From NCBI GenBank assembly GCA_036502575.1, contig DASXYL010000064.1:42068-106067 (forward strand): 64,000 bases of DNA. Direction: 5' to 3'. The notes under the pieces are model-generated. The model had not been told where the DNA came from, did no database searches, and was given only the letters and a program-made list of their open reading frames with translations. Every line of letters starts with the position of its first letter. Positions within the stretch are counted from its first letter, which is position 1. The DNA is from DASXRA01 sp036502575 (GTDB lineage: Bacteria > Actinomycetota > Actinomycetes > Mycobacteriales > Jatrophihabitantaceae). This document shows positions 25,908 through 33,679 of the stretch, one piece after another. Made by a program: the position numbers and the translations under genes.

Positions 25908-27329
25908 ATGGCGTCTCGTCGCGACGAACTGCGGGCCCATCAGTTTCTCAAGCAGCGGGCCGTCTCCGCCCTGGTCGTGCACCAGACCGACCCCGAACAG
26001 CCACCGTTCCAGCGTCCGAGCGTCGCCGCGTGGGGCAGCCTGGCGTTGGCTCTGGTCGGGCTGGCCGTGGCCGGCGTGATCGGGCTGGTAACGCAGAAGA
26101 AGGCGACGACGCTGCAGGCCGGCCAGGCGGTGATCGTCGAGAAGGGCACCGGCGCCCGGTTCGTGTTCTTGAACGGGCGCCTCGAGCCGGTGGCGAACTA
26201 CAGCTCGGCTTTATTGATTCTGGGCGATCACCTGAGCACCCAGAACGTGGACAGCAAGACGTTGCAGGGCATCCCGCGCGGTCCCGCGGTGGGCATCGCC
26301 GGCGCGCCGGACGAACTGCCGGACAACAAGCACCTGCTGTCCGGTGGCTGGGCGATGTGCTCGGAGGCGTCGACCAACGCCGCCGGGGGCCGGGTCGACA
26401 GCTCGCTGGTGCTCGTCGGGCAACACCCCGCCGGTGGCGTCGGGGCGGGCGACCGAGCGGCGCTGGTCAACGTCGCGGCGACCGGCAAGCAGTACCTGAT
26501 CTGGCACGGGTACCGGCACGAGATCACCGATCAGCGGGCCGTGTCGGCCGGATTGGCCCTGGCCGGCGAGTCGTCGATCCCGGTGGCGTCGGCCTGGGTC
26601 AACGTGCTGCCGGCCGGCCCCGCGCTCGCCCCGATCACGGTGCCCGGCGCGGGCGGCGCGTCGCGGGCGCTGCTGTCGCGGCCCCAGACGCGGGCCGGCC
26701 AGCTGTTCGTCGTGCCGGTGTCCGGATCGGTGCGCCAGTACTACCTGGCCCAGGCGAGCCGTCTGGTACCCATCACCCCGTTCCAGTTCGAGATCCAGCT
26801 CGCCGCGCCGGCGACCCGGGCGGCGTATCCAGGGTTCTCACCCCAGCCGATTCGGCTCGATCCGGCCGAGCTGACCCTGGCCGACCAGTCGACTACGGCC
26901 AGCGCGGTGTCCGACCCGCCGCGGGATCGGCCGGCGTTCGTCGCGTCGGCCTCCCCTACTGCCGCGGCCTGCGCGGCGTTCGACCCGGGCAGCGCCGTGC
27001 CGAGCGTGTCCATCGGCGCGACCCTGCCGCCGGCCAGCGCGCAGCAGGCCACGCCCGGGCGCAGCCCGACCGGCACGCCGCTCGCTGATCGCGTCGCCGT
27101 GCCGGCCGGGCACGCCGCACTCGTCTCGATCGTGGCGAACAGCCAGGCTGCGGCCGGCACCCTGGCCTTGGTGACCGACGCCGGCGAGTTGTTCCCGCTG
27201 GCCAGCGCCGACGTGCCGAAGACCCTCGGCTATGCCGGGGTGACGCCGACCCGGGTGGCGGCCGTGCTGGCGGCGCGGTTGCCGTCCGGGCCGGCGCTGG
27301 ATCCCGCGGGCGCTCGGCAGCCTCTGTGA
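25908..27329 (+). CDS. eccB: Type VII secretion protein EccB
   Basis: The 473-residue protein has the EccB start MASRRDELRAHQFLKQR, a single membrane helix at about residues 38-62, and a large extracytoplasmic domain made of repeats around a central fold. EccB is a core ESX membrane component that reaches into the cell wall. A rare TTA leucine codon is used at 26211 (residue 102). This could make translation dependent on a UUA-reading tRNA, as known for developmental genes in Streptomyces. It ends just before a conserved 16-bp motif at 27331. Confidence 0.9.
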   Translation: MASRRDELRAHQFLKQRAVSALVVHQTDPEQPPFQRPSVAAWGSLALALVGLAVAGVIGLVTQKKATTLQAGQAVIVEKGTGARFVFLNGRLEPVANYSSALLILGDHLSTQNVDSKTLQGIPRGPAVGIAGAPDELPDNKHLLSGGWAMCSEASTNAAGGRVDSSLVLVGQHPAGGVGAGDRAALVNVAATGKQYLIWHGYRHEITDQRAVSAGLALAGESSIPVASAWVNVLPAGPALAPITVPGAGGASRALLSRPQTRAGQLFVVPVSGSVRQYYLAQASRLVPITPFQFEIQLAAPATRAAYPGFSPQPIRLDPAELTLADQSTTASAVSDPPRDRPAFVASASPTAAACAAFDPGSAVPSVSIGATLPPASAQQATPGRSPTGTPLADRVAVPAGHAALVSIVANSQAAAGTLALVTDAGELFPLASADVPKTLGYAGVTPTRVAAVLAARLPSGPALDPAGARQPL

Positions 27330-27330
27330 C

Positions 27331-27346
27331 GCTGGCAGGATTAGGC
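27331..27346 (+). promoter_or_regulatory. Conserved 16-bp motif, copy 1 (GCTGGCAGGATTAGGC)
   Basis: This is one of four plus-strand, non-coding copies of GCTGGCMGNAWTAGGY. It starts 2 bp after the eccB stop and lies 115 bp before the start of the first Esx gene at 27462. The other copies, at 30857, 32777 and 54444, also precede secretion- or toxin-related genes. It is a likely promoter or activator site. Confidence 0.6.
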
Positions 27347-27461
27347 CGATCCGCTGGTGAATGCCGACCGATGTTCGTAATTTGAATATGTCGCTGAAAT
27401 GCCCGGCGGCCCAGCGAGCACCGAAGGTTCTACCAGGTGCCACGATTTCATGGAGCAGCCC

Positions 27462-27791
27462 ATGACCAGTCCAACGGGCGGCCAGGTCGCCCTCACACAC
27501 GCGGAAATGTTGGCTCTCGCGAAGACCGCCGACGATGTCGTCGCTACCTCGAGGGGCATCGCAAAGAGCCTCGAGAATCGACTCATGACTGAGCTGATGC
27601 CGCAGTTCAAAGGTGACGCGGCGGCGGCATCGCTAAATCTGTCGACGACGATGGACCAACGTTTCAGCAAGATCCTTCAGGATATGCAGCAGATGTCCGA
27701 CACGGTCAAGAGTACCAACGCCGCGCACCAGCAGAACGACGCCAGTCACGTCGCGGGATATCACAGTCTCGCTAACGTCCTCAACGCGTGA
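27462..27791 (+). CDS. WXG100-like Esx protein (109 aa)
   Basis: The small helical hairpin protein has the turn region LMPQFKGDAAAASLNL, where F-K-G stands in for W-x-G. Its length and helix pattern fit the WXG100 superfamily of type VII substrates. I chose ATG 27462 with GGAG upstream over the in-frame ATG at 27399, which lies in the leader. It is followed 43 bp later by a second WXG100 gene with a true WDG motif, so the two probably form the heterodimeric Esx pair of this system, like EsxA/EsxB. No clear YxxxD/E export signal is visible at its C-terminus. Confidence 0.82.
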   Translation: MTSPTGGQVALTHAEMLALAKTADDVVATSRGIAKSLENRLMTELMPQFKGDAAAASLNLSTTMDQRFSKILQDMQQMSDTVKSTNAAHQQNDASHVAGYHSLANVLNA

Positions 27792-27834
27792 CCGGATCGA
27801 GTCGTTCCACCTAACAAGAGAAAGGTACGTTGCT

Positions 27835-28125
27835 ATGGCTGGTCAAATCCAGGTCAACTACGCAAGCATGGACGCGGGCACCGCGGCGTTGGGCTCGTTC
27901 ACCCAAGGTCTGCGCGACCAACTCGAGACGCTGATGACCGCTTCCACGAAGGTGCGCAGCACCTGGGACGGCCCGTCTCAGCTGGCGTTCCAGCAGGCGC
28001 ACGATCGCATCGCCAAACAGTGCGACGAGGTCGACAGGATTCAGACGTCGCACGGGAAACTTCTCCAAGAGATGAGCCAGGCAACGGCTCAAACCGACGC
28101 TACCTACGCGGGCAGATTCGCGTAG
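27835..28125 (+). CDS. WXG100 family protein (EsxA/B-like, 96 aa)
   Basis: This is a classic WXG100 protein of 96 residues: two helices joined by the turn STWDGPSQLAF (W-D-G), with an amphipathic C-terminal helix. Such proteins are secreted as dimers through type VII systems and are often needed for export of other substrates. AGAAAGG lies upstream of the start. It pairs with the gene at 27462. A stem-loop at 28142-28176 just downstream probably terminates the esx transcript. Confidence 0.9.
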   Translation: MAGQIQVNYASMDAGTAALGSFTQGLRDQLETLMTASTKVRSTWDGPSQLAFQQAHDRIAKQCDEVDRIQTSHGKLLQEMSQATAQTDATYAGRFA

Positions 28126-28141
28126 ATGGCAATAAGCCCAC

Positions 28142-28176
28142 AACGGCCCGGTATCGACTATCGATCCCGGGCCGTT
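28142..28176 (+). terminator. Stem-loop terminator after the esx pair
   Basis: AACGGCCCGG (28142-28151) and CCGGGCCGTT (28167-28176) form a perfect 10-bp stem with a 15-nt loop, 16 bp after the WXG100 stop codon, followed by TTGG. Position and stability fit an intrinsic terminator. Confidence 0.75.
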
Positions 28177-28300
28177 TGGCATGCCGAATTGGCGCCGCAC
28201 GCGTCGGCAAGCCTCACGGGATATTTCCTCGACAGGCGGCGTGAGCTTGAAGTGCTACCTCGAATTCATCGAAAAGCGGTGCGGGATTAACCCGACGCTC

Positions 28301-28323
28301 GGCCGGTGCAAATGCGACCGGCC
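28301..28323 (+). promoter_or_regulatory. Short hairpin upstream of the next Esx-like gene
   Basis: GGCCGGT (28301-28307) and ACCGGCC (28317-28323) form a 7-bp stem with a 9-nt loop. The structure ends 12 bp before ATG 28336 and would cover the ATG at 28306. This is one reason to prefer the later start. It may modulate translation. Confidence 0.4.
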
Positions 28324-28335
28324 AACAATATTGGA

Positions 28336-28653
28336 ATGGACGAAGTCGCGCTGCATCTTGATACCACGAGCAATGCGGGTTGGTCTCTCGCGCAAAGGGC
28401 CGGCGACCTGAGCGAGCTCAACCAATGGTTTTACTCGAATATGTCGGTGCTCGGCGACTATATCGGCACCGACAGCGCGGCGCGGCAATTCAAGTCCGCT
28501 TACCAACCGCAGCTGGACTCCCTGGACAAGCGCACGCTCGGTCTCGTCCAGGCCTTGTACGGGCTGGGGCAGACCCTCGACCAATTGACCCAGGCGTTCC
28601 TGGGCGATGACCACGCAACGGCCACTGAACTGCGCCGTCCGGGGCGACGGTAG
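28336..28653 (+). CDS. WXG100-like helical protein (105 aa)
   Basis: The helical protein (DTTSNAGWSLAQRAGDLSEL..., YIGTDSAARQFKSAYQPQL) shows the two-helix Esx layout with G-T-D at the turn and a basic C-terminus. The start is uncertain: ATG 28336 avoids an upstream hairpin but has only TTGGA before it, and ATG 28306 is possible. It ends 8 bp before the larger membrane protein gene at 28662. It is probably its small partner, as is common for LXG/CpnT-type effectors and their Esx-like chaperones. Confidence 0.7.
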   Translation: MDEVALHLDTTSNAGWSLAQRAGDLSELNQWFYSNMSVLGDYIGTDSAARQFKSAYQPQLDSLDKRTLGLVQALYGLGQTLDQLTQAFLGDDHATATELRRPGRR

Positions 28654-28661
28654 CGCCGACC

Positions 28662-29606
28662 GTGGCCGATCTGGTCGAGCTGGCCGAGGGCCTGATCGAG
28701 AGCTTCTTGGGCGTCGAGTTCCCCAAGGCCGATCTCGCCGGCTGCTATGCGGCGGTCGATCACCTGGGCCAGTTCGCCGAGCAGGTCGATCAGCTGCGGG
28801 GTCACGTGGCCGATTCGGCGGCCGACGTGACTCGAGCCAACGTCGGCCAGTCGGTGACGGCTTTCCAGCAGGCGTCGTCGAGGGTCGAGCAGCAGCTGGA
28901 TGGGCTGTCCGGCCTGGCCCGCGGGTTGGCCGGCTCGCTCATGGACTACGCGACGCAGGTCCAAGCCGCGCGCCGCCAGATCAGGCAGGTGATCGCCCAG
29001 GTGCTCATGACCGTCGGGGTCACCGTGGTGTTCGGCTTCTTCTCCGCCGGCCTGGCCGACGCGGTGGCCGCCTCCCGGCTGGTGGCGGCCCTGGCCGAGA
29101 TCGTCGCGCTGCTGCTGCGGTTGTCGCAGGCGGCCGCGGCGATCGCCGCCCAGGTGGCGCAGATGCTCACGTTCTACGCGGTGGACGGGCTGGGCTGGGG
29201 GTTCGCCGATCAGGCCGGCCAGCACCTCGCCGCCGCGGTGACCGGTGCGCCCGAGGCCGATCCCGCTGCCACGGTGGTCGGGGCGGGGCAGGCCGCCGTG
29301 GCGAAGGCGGCCGACGACGCGACGGTGACTACCGAGACGGACGTGATGCGGGCCGCGCGCGCGGCCGCGCCGTTGCTACCCGGTCCGCTCGGCAAAATCC
29401 TCAACCGGCTCCCGGAGGCACCGGAGACCAACCTGGCCACCCGGGCGATCGCCCGGATGGGCGGATCGTCGCTGGTCTACACCCCGGTGCTCAACGCCGA
29501 GCAGGGCAAGGACGAGCTGGCCCCGACCGAGGCGCAGCTCGAGCAGAAGGGTGTCGCGCACCTGGGCGGGCGGGTGATCGTCGACCTGATCAAGCCCCCC
29601 AAGTAG
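28662..29606 (+). CDS. CpnT-N/WXG-like membrane protein, candidate T7SS effector (314 aa)
   Basis: The start is GTG 28662. Residues ~1-105 form a helical WXG-like domain beginning with a GVEFPKADLAGC motif, reminiscent of the N-terminus of CpnT-type proteins. A hydrophobic stretch follows at ~110-165 (VIAQVLMTVGVTVVFGFF..., LVAALAEIVALLLRL). The C-terminal ~100 residues contain GKILNRLPEAPETN and end in GGRVIVDLIKPPK. The short tail could be a small effector domain, but no known toxin motif is visible. Its 3' end overlaps the convergent mycosin gene by 17 bp. Confidence 0.7.
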   Translation: MADLVELAEGLIESFLGVEFPKADLAGCYAAVDHLGQFAEQVDQLRGHVADSAADVTRANVGQSVTAFQQASSRVEQQLDGLSGLARGLAGSLMDYATQVQAARRQIRQVIAQVLMTVGVTVVFGFFSAGLADAVAASRLVAALAEIVALLLRLSQAAAAIAAQVAQMLTFYAVDGLGWGFADQAGQHLAAAVTGAPEADPAATVVGAGQAAVAKAADDATVTTETDVMRAARAAAPLLPGPLGKILNRLPEAPETNLATRAIARMGGSSLVYTPVLNAEQGKDELAPTEAQLEQKGVAHLGGRVIVDLIKPPK

Positions 29607-30819
29607 ACCGGCCGGCGCCGTGCCGCCGGCCCAGCGATCCCACGGTGAGCCCGAGCAACACCGCGCCGGCCACCAGCAGCAAGATCAGCACGAGGTGGTT
29701 GGCGTGCCCGGCCCGGTGTCGCGACTGCGCCACGCGCTGCGCCGCCGCGACGTCCGGGGTCGGTGTGTGCAGCACGACCGGCCGGGCGGCCGGGTTGGCG
29801 CCGTCGAGGGATTCGGTCACCGCCCGATACGGGTCGACGATGCCGTGGCCGTAGGCCGGCCCGAGCGGTCCGCCCGGCGCGGGGTCGGCGGTGGCCAGCA
29901 GCCGGCTGACGACCCCGGCGGCGGACAGGTGCGGGTACTCGGCCCGCACCAGGGCCGCGGCGGCGCTGACGAACGGCGTGGCGAAGCTCGTGCCGTCCCA
30001 GAACACGTAGCCGTGCTGGCGGGTAGCGGCGAGCACGCCACCGCCGGGCGCGGCGAGATCGACGTAGGGGCCCACTTGCGAGGCGTCCAGGCGGGTGCCG
30101 TCGATGGTGGTCGCGCCCACCCCGACCACGCCGGGATACGCGGCCGGGTACGGCGTCGGGTCGGTGCCGGTCTGCTGGTGCTGGTTGCCGACCGCGGCGA
30201 CCACCACGGCATCCTTGCTCTCGGCGTACTGGATGGCCGCGCGCACCGCGGCGACATCCGTGTACATCACCACCGACAGGTTGATGACCCGGGCGTGGTT
30301 GTCGACGGCGTAACGGATCGCCTTGGCGAACACGGTCGGGTTGACCGACGAGCCGCTGTCACCCGCGCCGGCGTCCACGTCGCTGACCCGGACCGGCAGG
30401 ATGCGCGCGCCCGGTGCGACGCCGTGGAAGCCGAGACCGGCCTCGGGGGTGGCGGTGATGATGCTGGCCACCGCCGTCCCGTGCGAAATGCAGTCGAAGT
30501 CGGCGCCGGGCCGGTTGCGGAGGAAGTCGAAGCCGCGCAGCACCTTGCCCGGGGCGGCCAGTTGCGGATGGTCGGTGTCCACGCCGGAGTCGATCACCGC
30601 GACCAGCACGCCGGTGCCCTGGGTGAACGGCCACACGCGCTCCGGTGCGAGCGCGTTCTGCGCCCACGGCACCTGGCTGATCACCTGGCCGGGGTCCATC
30701 GGGCTCAGGCACGCGCCGGCCGGCGGTATCGCGTTGGCGGCCTCGGTGGTGACAGCGGCCGGGGCCGTCAGCATCGCGAGGGCCAGCGCGCACACCGCGG
30801 CGAGAACGCGCATACGCAT
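29590..30819 (-). CDS. mycP: Type VII secretion mycosin (subtilisin-like serine protease)
   Basis: The 409-residue protein is a subtilase of the S8 family. It has a signal peptide (residues ~1-28), catalytic Asp77 in AVIDSGVD, His113 in SHGTAVAS and Ser278 in DGTSFATP, then a Pro-rich linker and a C-terminal membrane helix with a basic tail (about 380-400). Mycosins are membrane-anchored in the cell envelope and stabilise ESX complexes besides cleaving some substrates. All catalytic residues are intact. It is the only leftward gene in this part of the locus; its promoter region is shared with the rightward gene at 30952. Confidence 0.93.
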   Translation of the reverse strand: MRMRVLAAVCALALAMLTAPAAVTTEAANAIPPAGACLSPMDPGQVISQVPWAQNALAPERVWPFTQGTGVLVAVIDSGVDTDHPQLAAPGKVLRGFDFLRNRPGADFDCISHGTAVASIITATPEAGLGFHGVAPGARILPVRVSDVDAGAGDSGSSVNPTVFAKAIRYAVDNHARVINLSVVMYTDVAAVRAAIQYAESKDAVVVAAVGNQHQQTGTDPTPYPAAYPGVVGVGATTIDGTRLDASQVGPYVDLAAPGGGVLAATRQHGYVFWDGTSFATPFVSAAAALVRAEYPHLSAAGVVSRLLATADPAPGGPLGPAYGHGIVDPYRAVTESLDGANPAARPVVLHTPTPDVAAAQRVAQSRHRAGHANHLVLILLLVAGAVLLGLTVGSLGRRHGAGRSTWGA

Positions 30820-30856
30820 CAGCCCATTCTCACGACCCGGACCGGCGCGAGCCGAC

Positions 30857-30872
30857 GCTGGCCGTAATAGGC
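30857..30872 (+). promoter_or_regulatory. Conserved 16-bp motif, copy 2 (GCTGGCCGTAATAGGC)
   Basis: This is a copy of GCTGGCMGNAWTAGGY in the mycP/30952 divergent gap, 79 bp before ATG 30952. Here the motif also forms a perfect 8-bp hairpin (CGCTGGCC 30856-30863 with GGCCAGCG 30870-30877). Shared sequence continues in copy 3 as CCGGTCG downstream. Confidence 0.65.
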
Positions 30873-30951
30873 CAGCGAAACTTCCCGGTAACCGGTCGAC
30901 GTCGAGACTTCCCTAAAGATCAGATGTCGCGGCCTGGAAGGGAAGCGCGTG

Positions 30952-31299
30952 ATGGCTACTGCACAAACACCCGGGGCTGCGGACGGGGTGATGCTCCACC
31001 CGGACGAAGTGAGCCGCATCGCGGTCCGGATCCAGGCGATCGCCCAGGCCATGCTCGATGATCTCGACCGGGCCGGACGCGACCCGGCGCTCACGGCCGA
31101 CGACTTCGGCAACCTCAACGTGGACAAGCAGGCCTATCAGCTGCACGCGCAGATCGTCGGGGACTCGTCGACGACGGCCCGCGACCGCGGCGTCCACCTC
31201 GACGAATCGGCCGGCACGCTGGCGAAATACGCGACGGCGCAGCAGGGCAACAACGTCGCGACGGCCGCTCGACTCGACGCGTTGCGGCACGGCCGCTGA
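30952..31299 (+). CDS. Esx-like protein (115 aa)
   Basis: The helical protein (HPDEVSRIAVRIQAIAQAML..., RGVHLDESAGTLAKYATAQQ) is about the size of WXG100 family members but without a WxG turn. It resembles Esx-type chaperone partners encoded next to large type VII effectors. GGAAGGGAAG precedes ATG 30952. It is followed 12 bp later by the LysM protein gene, so the two probably form one transcription unit driven from the motif at 30857. Confidence 0.72.
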   Translation: MATAQTPGAADGVMLHPDEVSRIAVRIQAIAQAMLDDLDRAGRDPALTADDFGNLNVDKQAYQLHAQIVGDSSTTARDRGVHLDESAGTLAKYATAQQGNNVATAARLDALRHGR

Positions 31300-31311
31300 C
31301 TGGTTGACGCA

Positions 31312-32772
31312 ATGACCGCCGCTGCGGCGTCCGGCCCAGCACCGAACAGCACGTTGACGAACTGGTTCGACTCGCTGTTCCTTCCGGGGGGCAACCCCGA
31401 CGCGCTCGATCGGCAGGCCGAGCAGCACCGCCAATTGCGAGATGCGTTCACTCAGCACGCCAAGGACCTGACCGCACTCGTGCAGGCGTTGAGCGTCGAC
31501 GGCGGATGGTCGGGTCGAACGGCCGACGCGTTCCACCACGACAGCGACGACATGCTGCAGCGGCTCGACGCGCTGGCGCACAGCCACGAGCTGGCCGCAC
31601 AAGGGCTCGCCGCGCAGGCCCAGCAGAAACGTGATCAGCAGGCGATGGCCGAGCTGCTGAAGGTAACGCTGGTGCTTGCGGTCGGCGGCGTGGCCCTGGT
31701 CGCGTTCGCGCCGGCCGCGGCCGGCTTCCTCGGTGCGGATGCGGTGGTCGCCGCGACGGCCGGTGAAGGCGCCGAGGCGGTGGCCGAGAGCAACGCGGTG
31801 CTGCGGGCACTGTCCCAGATCGGGGCCCGGGTAGCGGCGGCCGCCGACCTGGCGGCGTCCTTTGTGGAACAGCTGTTCGGGGAGTCGTTGAGCTATCTGG
31901 TGGCCCAGACCGGCATCACGCGCAGCGCCTGGCAGTCCATGCGGTTGCTGACGTTGCTCAGCGTTACCGGTCGGGGGCTGGCCAAGGCGGGCAGCACGTT
32001 CTTCCAGGACGGTGTGCACTGGTCCAACGTCTTGCCCGCGCTGGTGAGCGGCTTCGACCTGACGAAGTGGACGGCGTCGGACTGGGCGAATGTGTTGCTG
32101 ATCAGCGCCGCTGGACCGTTCATCGCGGCGTCGCCGTTGGCTGAAACCGTCGCCGGCCTGACCCTCCCGGGGCCGTTGGCCACCGTGGTCGGGTTGCCCG
32201 AGGGCGTGGTCGCCGGCACGACGATCGGCGCGGCCGTCGACGGCGCCTGGTGGAACGGCGGTTTCACCGCCGTCGGCGCGTTGGGAGTGAACGGCGAGCC
32301 GATCGACAGTCCTCAGGTCTGGAGCTCCACCGCGACCTCGACTGCTCTCGGCACTGGGGCGGGGATGGCGGCGCAGACCTTCACCAACTGGCGAGACGTG
32401 CAGGCGGAGACCGCGGGCCTGGACGCCACGAAATTCTGGCGCAGTCTCATCGCGCTCCCGGCCGACGTGGGCATCGCCGCCGGCACCGCGGCGCCTCCGC
32501 CGTCGAACCCCGTGCCGGCGCCGCCCCCGGAGGAACCGCCGACGCCACAACGCTTCCAGCCGCAGTTCAGCGGCGGGAAGAAGGTGAAGGTGAAGCCGGG
32601 CGAGAGCCTTTCCGAGATCGCCGAGCGCGACCTCGGCGATGCCAACCTGTGGCCCGCGCTGCAGAAGGCTAACCCCGAACCGGTCGATGGCCACCCGGAC
32701 CTCATCCACCCCGGCGACGAGATCGTCGAGCCGCTGCTGCCGGCGCCCGAGGAGCGGCGGCGCCGGCACTGA
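31312..32772 (+). CDS. WXG-domain membrane protein with C-terminal LysM
   Basis: The 486-residue protein has residues ~15-105 forming a WXG100-like helical domain with the turn DGGWSGRTADAF. Several hydrophobic segments follow at ~115-275. After a Pro-rich linker (PPPSNPVPAPPPEEPP) comes a LysM domain (about residues 420-475, VKPGESLSEIAERDLGDANLW...LIHPGDEIV), which binds peptidoglycan. The layout suggests a type VII-exported protein that inserts in the membrane and anchors in the cell wall. It lies between an Esx-like gene and conserved motif copy 3. Confidence 0.82.
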   Translation: MTAAAASGPAPNSTLTNWFDSLFLPGGNPDALDRQAEQHRQLRDAFTQHAKDLTALVQALSVDGGWSGRTADAFHHDSDDMLQRLDALAHSHELAAQGLAAQAQQKRDQQAMAELLKVTLVLAVGGVALVAFAPAAAGFLGADAVVAATAGEGAEAVAESNAVLRALSQIGARVAAAADLAASFVEQLFGESLSYLVAQTGITRSAWQSMRLLTLLSVTGRGLAKAGSTFFQDGVHWSNVLPALVSGFDLTKWTASDWANVLLISAAGPFIAASPLAETVAGLTLPGPLATVVGLPEGVVAGTTIGAAVDGAWWNGGFTAVGALGVNGEPIDSPQVWSSTATSTALGTGAGMAAQTFTNWRDVQAETAGLDATKFWRSLIALPADVGIAAGTAAPPPSNPVPAPPPEEPPTPQRFQPQFSGGKKVKVKPGESLSEIAERDLGDANLWPALQKANPEPVDGHPDLIHPGDEIVEPLLPAPEERRRRH

Positions 32773-32776
32773 ACCG

Positions 32777-32792
32777 GCTGGCCGTAATAGGT
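32777..32792 (+). promoter_or_regulatory. Conserved 16-bp motif, copy 3 (GCTGGCCGTAATAGGT)
   Basis: This copy starts 4 bp after the LysM gene stop and ends 63 bp before the start of the YbaB-like gene at 32856. It is identical to copy 2 over 15 bp. It probably marks the promoter of the unit that leads to the giant gene. Confidence 0.65.
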
Positions 32793-32855
32793 CACGGAAC
32801 CGGTCGGGTGGCTGCCGGCCGACGAAACTGACTGAAGGCCGACACTGCGGGAGGC

Positions 32856-33242
32856 ATGCAGATGACTGAAGCGATGGCCACGTCCGCGCTATCGGGCCTG
32901 CCGCGCGAGTACGAACAGCGCTACGCCCGGTTGCAAGAAGAGCTGCTGGCGTTGCAGAAGAGCATCCAGGAGATCGCCGAGACGGCGTACTCGCCCGATC
33001 GGACCGTCGCCGCGACCGTGGGTGCGCGCGGCGAGTTGCGCGACCTGCAGCTGGATCCGCGCATCTATCGGACCACGGACGCCAAGGCCCTGGCCGCGAC
33101 GATCAAGCAGACGATCTGGGACGCCAGCACCGCGGTGACGACCCGGCTGGTCGAGCTAACCCGGCCGCTGCTGCCGGACAGCGTGATGAGCGAGCGCGAG
33201 CTCGAAGAGACCCTGCGCAGCCGTCCGGAGGCCCGCCGATGA
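32856..33242 (+). CDS. YbaB/EbfC-like protein
   Basis: The 128-residue protein matches the YbaB/EbfC fold: a long N-terminal helix (YARLQEELLALQKSIQEIAETAYSPD) and a beta-hairpin region (TVAATVGARGELRDLQLDPRIY), then a C-terminal helix. YbaB-like proteins such as EspL occur in many ESX loci, where they may stabilise or guide substrates. The start is ATG 32856 (or 32862) behind GGGAGG. Its last codons overlap the next gene by 4 bp (ATGA). Confidence 0.82.
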   Translation: MQMTEAMATSALSGLPREYEQRYARLQEELLALQKSIQEIAETAYSPDRTVAATVGARGELRDLQLDPRIYRTTDAKALAATIKQTIWDASTAVTTRLVELTRPLLPDSVMSERELEETLRSRPEARR

Positions 33243-33556
33243 GCGGGTTTCTCGAGGTCGACCCGGATCCGGCGACCACGGCCCTCACCCACTTGGAGCA
33301 GGTCGCGCAGGACGTTACCGACCTGCTGGCCCGCACCCGAGGGGAGTTGACGATGCCACCGGCGCTGAGCGGTGGCGGCCCGACCGCCACGCAGATCATG
33401 AGCACGTACGGCCCGCAACAGGAGAACCTGAACCAGCTGCTCGACGTCTGCTCGGCCGACGCCGACACGGTCGGGCAGACGTGCCGGCAGGCGATCACGC
33501 AGTTCGAGAACGACAACGCCGAGACGGCCGGGCGGCTCAAGAAGCTGAACCGCTAG
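33239..33556 (+). CDS. Esx-like helical protein upstream of the giant gene (105 aa)
   Basis: The two-helix protein (DPDPATTALTHLEQVAQDVTDLL, PQQENLNQLLDVCSADADTVGQTCRQAI) resembles small type VII partner proteins. It overlaps the YbaB-like gene (ATGA) and its stop codon lies inside the left arm of the large palindrome at 33553. It precedes the giant gene by 123 bp, so it is the best candidate chaperone or targeting partner for the giant protein. It has no WxG motif. Confidence 0.75.
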   Translation: MSGFLEVDPDPATTALTHLEQVAQDVTDLLARTRGELTMPPALSGGGPTATQIMSTYGPQQENLNQLLDVCSADADTVGQTCRQAITQFENDNAETAGRLKKLNR

Positions 33557-33642
33557 TGGTCTGTCTGCGATATGACCTGGTGGCGCCTGCGGCGCCCGGA
33601 TGCACGCGCATCCACCACCGCATATCGCAGACAGACCACTAG
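33553..33642. repeat. 90-bp nested palindrome with 22-bp perfect arms
   Basis: The outer arms at 33553-33574 and 33621-33642 are perfect 22-bp reverse complements (outer ends CTAGTGGTCTG / CAGACCACTAG). The centre holds a second hairpin GGATGC-ACGC-GCATCC (33598-33613), repeated GGCGCC (33582-33587 and 33591-33596), and GGTGG/CCACC. The left arm contains the stop codon of the preceding gene. It lies 38 bp upstream of the giant gene start. It could be a terminator or attenuator that lowers transcription into the giant gene, or a MITE-like insertion. Confidence 0.85.
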
Positions 33643-33679
33643 GCGCCGGCCGGCGCCCTGACGTCGAGGACTGTTCGCC

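Noticed and set aside
28607..29854. A 415-codon plus-strand frame overlapping the 28662 gene and mycP
   Set aside because: It is Arg/Gly-rich, runs antisense into the conserved mycosin gene, and lacks any domain. It is a shadow frame.
33553..33642. An insertion sequence
   Set aside because: The palindrome is only 90 bp with no transposase and no obvious target duplication. It is kept as a repeat or attenuator.
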